From Tetragonia tetragonoides (Eukaryota > Streptophyta > Magnoliopsida > Caryophyllales > Aizoaceae), in contig CM076140.1 of the NCBI GenBank assembly GCA_038025085.1, positions 20,895,501 to 20,959,500 of the forward strand: a stretch of DNA of 64,000 bases, written 5' to 3'. The translations under genes were made by a program, and so were the position numbers. How positions within the stretch are numbered: position 1 is the first letter of the stretch; each line of letters opens with the position of its first letter. Under the pieces are notes generated by a model, which saw only the letters and a list, made by a program, of their open reading frames with translations, was not told where the DNA came from and did no database searches. Positions 58,994 through 64,000 of the stretch are shown here, piece by piece.

Positions 58994-60185
58994 TGATTTT
59001 TACTACTGATTTGAGAAGAAAAGTGAAGTAGGGTAATAAATGAATAGTGTGTTGTTTGTTTTTATAGTGGTGTTAACATAGAAAGGTATGGACGGTTGAG
59101 TTAGAATTTTCAAATTTTAGTGAAGGAAAGAAATAGTTTAGTTAAGGTATGATTCTACTAACTAAGTTTTTTCAGTCTGAGGAGGAAAACAATAAAATTG
59201 TTGATTTTTGCTTGACGAATGACAAAGCGACAACTCAATTGGTGAGATCTAATGAGAAGATCTTGGTCAGAACTTTTTTTTTTGCTGGAGAGACCTTTGT
59301 TTGGGAACCTATTTATCTCTCCTCTAAATCATTTTATTTTAACTAGTTCCCCTTTGTACTTTATAGCACTCTCTTGATTTTCACCCACTTTGTTGCCTCC
59401 AAATTCCAACTTTCTCCCACCTCCTTCTCTCTTTGATTTAATTTTTTCAAGATGTGAAAAATATAGCAAATTGGATCTCTAATTATAGACGGAGAAAAAA
59501 AATATAAATATTAGTAATTTTTATAAATTTTATTCATTAGTAATAATTATGTTATAGTATTTACAAAATAATCAATAAATATATTTGTTAGGCAGGAACA
59601 CGTGGCGTTTTCTAGTTGGTTGGTTGTTTCTCTCTCTCCTCTTGCCTCCTTATTCAGAAGCTCTCTCTCTACTCTTATGGTGCCATCACGGCATCACCCC
59701 AGAGCTTTCTATCTCCTATTGCCCCCAATACTTGCACCATAGTTCAGCTAAACTCTAGCTAGGTAGAAGAGCAACATATAATAATTATAGCTAGGTAAAT
59801 CTTTTCTGACATGTCAATTCGGATGTCAAAGTATGGCGGGGGATTTAGTTAATATTTTAGTAGTTGAGTCAATATTGTAAGGTTTTAGTTAATATTTGAA
59901 ACTTTAGGTCCCATAGCATGTCACCTCCGTTGGTAGGCTGCCAGTGTTGGTTCAAATCGCTGGTATTTAGTTTCAGATTTAGTTAATATTTTGATACTTT
60001 AGTTAATATTTTGTCAAAACCATGTGATACATCTCAAAACCATGTGCTGGTATCTAACCAACAAAATGAAAAAAACAATGGTTTCGTAGTTGATTTATTT
60101 CAAGCATAAGTAGTAGGCTTTGACTTTTATCTAGTTTTCAGTTCATAAAAGAGTTTAAATAGAGGAGCCATCATCTAATTCTATT
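58994..60185. other. Interval without a recognised gene
   Basis: Probable promoter region of the minus-strand locus near 59000-59080, then AT-rich DNA. The word AGTTAATATTT is scattered at 59848-60011. A TTTAAATA box at about 60155-60162 precedes the small frame that follows. Confidence 0.35.
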
Positions 60186-60404
60186 ATGAGTAGAAATAAG
60201 GATATCACGGAAGATGAAGTGGAGAAGATGACTAATCATCTAAATGAGATACAACATGAGTTATATATTCTGATCCATCGCATTCAAAAATTCATGCCAT
60301 CTCCAGATATGTGGAAGCTGTTTGGGGGCAATCCTGAGCTCAACAAACTAGAGTCAATGTATCGGGCGTACAAGCAAGGAAGGGGTGAAGCTGTAGTCGA
60401 GTAA
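60186..60404 (+). CDS. Small hypothetical protein, 72 codons
   Basis: Open frame with a good start context (TTCTATTATGAGT) about 25-30 bp after a TTTAAATA box. The product is charged and probably helical: TEDEVEKMTNHLNEIQHELYILIHR (heptad-like), then MPSPDMWKLFGGNPELNKLESMY. No known domain. It could be a short gene or a remnant exon of a transposon protein; composition is protein-like rather than low complexity. Confidence 0.35.
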   Translation: MSRNKDITEDEVEKMTNHLNEIQHELYILIHRIQKFMPSPDMWKLFGGNPELNKLESMYRAYKQGRGEAVVE

Positions 60405-60692
60405 TTCAGTGGTTTAAATGTATTGGGATTAGAAGTTAAGTAGTGTATCAGTAGTGTATCAAAGAATTGATGTATTGTCCGCTTATGTATCAGAAGTTAA
60501 GAATTTGCTAGAGAAATTTGAACTTATGTAGTTTAAAACAGGTTCCAGTTTGATAACTTCATTAAATTAATGTCAATGGTTTGCACTGAAAAGATTACAC
60601 CATTAATCTCTACACTTACATGATAAACTGAAAAGGAAATTAGAAATCATAATTTCTTAATGTCATGAGAATATAATAGGAAAATATTATAC

Positions 60693-60876
60693 TTAGAGGA
60701 AAAGTTCTTTAAGGTCATAATCTTGAAATGACAATTTAACTTCTTCATCACTACTAGGCTCATTGGCCATAGCAATATTGATGGCCTCTTCCATTTCTCT
60801 AGCCCTCTTGATTTGGTAGGATTCATAGATGAAGTGGAGATTATGAAGTTTAACACTCCTTTTCTTGAATACTTTT
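60693..60876 (-). pseudogene. C-terminal protein fragment cut by a gypsy LTR
   Basis: Minus strand, open from the LTR junction at 60876 to TAA at 60693, encoding about 60 residues (VFKKRSVKLHNLHFIYESYQ, REMEEAINIAMANEPSSDEE, ending DYDLKELFL). The mix of charged and aromatic residues looks like a real protein end. The 5' part is missing because the LTR begins exactly at its upstream edge. Family unknown. Confidence 0.45.
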
Positions 60877-61679
60877 TGTAATGACCCGGGATTTCTTCCA
60901 TCTATTGTCCATGGGGTAAGTCCTTATAGAAAACTTGTAAGTTAGGGGTTTAGATAAGTTCAAGGGACCATCGAGTTAGAAAAGATTTTGTAAAGACTTG
61001 AATTGAATTAAAAACCATAAAAGAGGTCAAAAATATGCTATTGGCGTTTTATCGAAGGGACAAACCGAAGGGACAAAACCGAAGGGACAACCTAATACGC
61101 GATAAGTGAACTAATCATGTTTTTTAGAAAGACTCCCGCCCATATAGAACATATGAGTACCCAAGAATAAAAGGTTCGGGGGCGAAGGTACGAGGTGGGA
61201 AGGTGTTAGGCACCCAACTCGCCCGTTTTATGACGGCCTCTACTAACTCAAGTTTGCTTAATAATTTAAAGACATAATTCCCATGCAAAATCGGATTAAC
61301 AACCTAGACTTAGACTATTAATTGGTTCATCACAAGCATCACAACATTTATTAATGATCCTTATTTAGACATGCATTCTATTGACAAATTGAGCATTACA
61401 ACGGCTAGACATGCTTGGAAAGACAATATTTAGTAAGCAATAAAAGACGCTATTGGCATGATATCTACATTATAACTACTAGAAAATAAACAATTAGGCA
61501 AGTAATTTAATTTGAGCCCTCAGGAGTTAGTACCTCAACTGTAGGCTATTTAGCAAAAATAATAAAGACAAGATCTCAAGAATAAATTTTGGAAGAAAGA
61601 GGGAGAAGCTCAGTGTTAATACTCCTGAGAATAGAGGTTGTCAACTGTAGACTGTCTATATTGAACCGAGGGAGGAGGG
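60877..61679 (-). repeat. Gypsy LTR, same family as 1-1228, broken by a nested LTR element
   Basis: Minus-sense: its 3' end is at 60877 (TGTAATGACC on plus), and homology to the other two copies runs through R/U5 to the start-site region at 61679. No primer site follows on the minus strand, so this is a 3' or solo LTR. U3 and TATA are separated by the insertion at 61680. Confidence 0.88.
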
Positions 61680-61977
61680 TGATGAGTGCGTAAATTGAGC
61701 TATTATTCATGTGGTAATCGCACGCATTTCATTGGTTTTCATGATAATTACATCATTTCTTTGTGAGATTTTATCACTATTTTGATAAAGATGACTATTT
61801 GGGGTATGTTTGTGTTTTTGATGTATTTTTAGGACATTTTGAGACCCAGAGGTTTGGTAGAGACTTTGGAAATGATTTGGAGTTGTAATCATCAAGGAAT
61901 AAGTCGTGGACCATGTCTTAGAGAAAGTCAAGCGATAAAAAAAGGTGCAAAAAGAAAGTTCTATGCAAAGTTGCGCT

Positions 61978-62096
61978 TGCACGACCATGCGAGTTCGAAC
62001 GCTAAACCTTGCATGAGCATGCAAGTAAGTTAGCGAGCTCAAGAAGGGTTGCACGACCATGCAACTCTCCTTTGTATTTTTCGCACGACCATGCAA
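61978..62096. repeat. Four copies of a palindromic LTR motif
   Basis: TTGCACGACCATGCAAG-type words at about 61978, 62009, 62049 and 62082 (one copy reads GCATGAGCATGC). Each is an imperfect palindrome. They lie 90-200 bp upstream of the TATA box. Confidence 0.7.
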
Positions 62097-62182
62097 GCTG
62101 TCGGATTTCGGGAATTTAACTCGTGACTTCTCCTATTCCGGGGGTGCCTTTCCCAATTCCGAATTGATTCATTTTGGGGGCT

Positions 62183-62190
62183 TATAAAAG
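62183..62190 (+). promoter_or_regulatory. TATA box of the right-hand LTR
   Basis: TATAAAAG in the middle of the LTR, with a pyrimidine-rich start region about 30 bp downstream. It divides U3 from R. Confidence 0.6.
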
Positions 62191-63155
62191 GAGAGAGAAC
62201 TCATCTCTTTCACATCATCTCTTAGCACCCCATTATCTTTCTCATAGTTCTACAATCTCTTTTATGCTTTCTAGATTAATATTAGAATCAAACACTTTTA
62301 GTTTATTGTAATTTGAAGAACCAGTTTGCATGTTTGGATTTCTCTTCAAGTTCTTGGAGTTTGCAATTGAAGCATCTTGGTTTATCTCTCTTCCCTATCT
62401 TTCTCTTCCCATCTCTCTATTTCTTTTAGATTAATTTCATTTGTTTGTGAAGTGTTCTTGATTTTGTTCTTGAATTCTTAGTTCAATCATGCTTAATTTA
62501 GTTTTCATTGTTTGCTTGTTGCTCTTGAATATCATGAGTAGCTAAATTCTCTATCTAGGATTGATGTAGCCAAAGCTTGGTTCCTTGATGCCCTAATTTG
62601 TTTGATTAGCATGTTTTAGAATATTGTTGCGATCAATTGTTTATGTGCTTATTTATTTGTTAGACGACTAACTCATGTTCGAGAGAAACTTGTTAGTTGT
62701 CGGAACTCAAACATTTGACAAGATTGCCTAATCACGAGAGTAGGTTAGAAAGTCTTGGGATATTTTGGAATTGTGGTGTTCTTAATGATCTTGATTTAGC
62801 TTTATTTCACGAGAATAGGAATTTTGTTATTTTAAGTGTATCCTTTAACCTTCGAGAGAGGGTTCTTGGTGTCTTATAATTCCGTCCTCGCATTTATGTT
62901 CGATTTTACATTCTAGTTAGACTTATCGTTTGCATCAAGGTATTATAGTGGAGGTGAAGTCAATTCTAGGTCTTAGTTCTTGATATCTTTTCATTGTTAA
63001 CTTGCTTTTTTAGTTGATAATTACAAAAACTCCAACTTTTAATCGGTTAGCTTGTTGACTTTAAGAAAAACTAGTATTTGAAATCGATAGCTCCTTGTGG
63101 TTCGATATTTTTATTACGACGATATACCCGTGCACTTGCGGGTCTATCAAATTTT

Positions 63156-63173
63156 TGGCGCCGTTGCCGGGGA
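63156..63173 (+). other. Primer-binding site, tRNA-Asp type
   Basis: TGGCGCCGTTGCCGGGGA, fully complementary to the 3' end expected for plant tRNA-Asp and typical of Athila-like and related gypsy elements. Confidence 0.93.
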
Positions 63174-63252
63174 GCTTGGCGCATTTCAATATTAGGAGTT
63201 TCTTGAATTGACTTGACTAGGCACTTATGTCTTCCTTCTGTTGATTTTGTTC

Positions 63253-64000
63253 ATGTCATCTTGTTCGTATCGTGGGTGTTATGGTAATTATCACTCAAAT
63301 TCATATGTCTATGCTTATGATAACTATTTGAATGTTAATGAATACGATTTGCCTAATGCTTGTTATGATTGGAATGAGTGTGTTGGTTATAATACTAATA
63401 TATATCAATTTGATCACCGCTACGAAGGTGGCCAATATGATCCTTCTTGTTTCGATAACCACAATATTGGTAATTTGGGTTATCCTCAGTCTTTATTCAA
63501 AGAAGAGCAAACTCTATTGCCCCCTCATCCACCAATTTTACAATTGGAAACCTTCTTTGAGCAATTCATTGTGATGCAACAAAAGGTGAATGAGGAACAA
63601 CGAGAATTAATAGACCAATTGTGCTCTAAAGCTGATTCAAATGCCTCCCACATGGCATTGATAGAGACGTAACTCAATCTCATGGATAATTCGTCTTCCT
63701 CTAGGCATTGTATTGAGGAAAAACTTGTTAATGATTTGGTAGAGAGCCAGTTCTCTAATCTTGAGTACCGTGACCCATTTCCTACCAAATCCATAGATAT
63801 GTCATGTTCCATAATCTTGCATCCTCATAGAAATCACCCTCCCGATAACATCCTTGGACAAGCTTCTTTGAAATTTGATGGTTTATCCGTGAATCATGAA
63901 TCTTGTATCTACCAGGTTGATGAGCATATCATGGGAGACAAGGTTAAGGAGATTTACATGGATCATAATATGTTTGTTGTGTGGAAAACCTCATCTTGTC
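63253..64000 (+). pseudogene. Gag-like reading frame of the right-hand element, runs off window
   Basis: ATG at 63253 opens MSSCSYRGCYGNYHSNSYVY, an Asn/Tyr/Asp-rich N-terminus with YEGGQYDPSCFDNHN, then a helical segment (EQFIVMQQKVNEEQRELIDQ). TAA at 63670 interrupts, but the same frame continues open to the window end, which points to a single nonsense change (CAA to TAA). The position just after the primer site implies gag or the ORF that precedes it. No capsid or zinc-knuckle motif is visible yet. Confidence 0.5.

Larger units (their letters stand above)
61680..63149 (+). repeat. 5' LTR of a Ty3/gypsy element with tRNA-Asp-type primer site
   Basis: 1470 bp, from TGATGAGTGC to GGGTCTATCA (TGAT...ATCA ends), directly followed by AATTTT and the primer site. 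The element is inserted in the older gypsy LTR a few bases from that LTR's TATA box. Its 3' LTR lies outside the window. Confidence 0.88.

Overview
This is an intergenic, transposon-packed stretch of a flowering-plant nuclear genome, most likely a eudicot. The support is AT-rich DNA, GT-AG introns, plant-type LTR elements, L1-type LINEs, tRNA-derived SINEs, Helitrons and MITEs, and one clear nuclear gene for a chloroplast protein. The species cannot be named from sequence alone. I see no prokaryotic-type system, CRISPR array, rRNA or functional tRNA gene.

The one intact gene is at 30648-33649 (minus): a six-exon thylakoidal processing peptidase (type I signal peptidase, TPP1/TPP2 type). Its reading frame closes exactly across five GT-AG introns to 406 codons with all catalytic motifs present. 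Two other gene-like loci are damaged. One is a Ulp1/C48-type cysteine protease gene (51815-56355, plus) with in-frame stops and a frameshift. The other is an unrecognised charged protein locus on the opposite strand (57277-58993).

Layout. 1-5893: a minus-strand Ty3/gypsy element (gag zinc knuckles, G-patch, RT, start of RNase H), cut by the LTR of a related plus-strand element. 5939-18664: a Helitron carrying a 307-bp MITE and a minus-strand L1 LINE, which is itself split by a Ty1/copia element with two LTRs. 18850-28190: a roughly 270-bp host tandem duplication whose second copy is interrupted by two abutting minus-strand Helitrons, one holding a full-length LINE with RNase H, the other a MITE. 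28408-29427: a hAT-type element and a large AAT microsatellite. 29428-34360: the TPP gene and flanks. 34361-37595: a third Helitron. 37698-51000: three SINEs, one minisatellite-like MITE and a cluster of seven hAT-type non-autonomous elements. 51000-60900: the broken Ulp1-like and neighbouring loci. 60877-64000: a gypsy LTR broken by the 5' LTR of an element with a tRNA-Asp-type primer site, whose gag-like reading frame runs off the window.

The insertions can be ordered because most have readable termini and target-site duplications: Helitron 1, then LINE 1, then copia; host duplication, then Helitron 2a/2b, then LINE 2 and MITE. All transposon coding regions whose ends lie inside the window carry stops, frameshifts, deletions or lost catalytic residues, so none looks autonomous.
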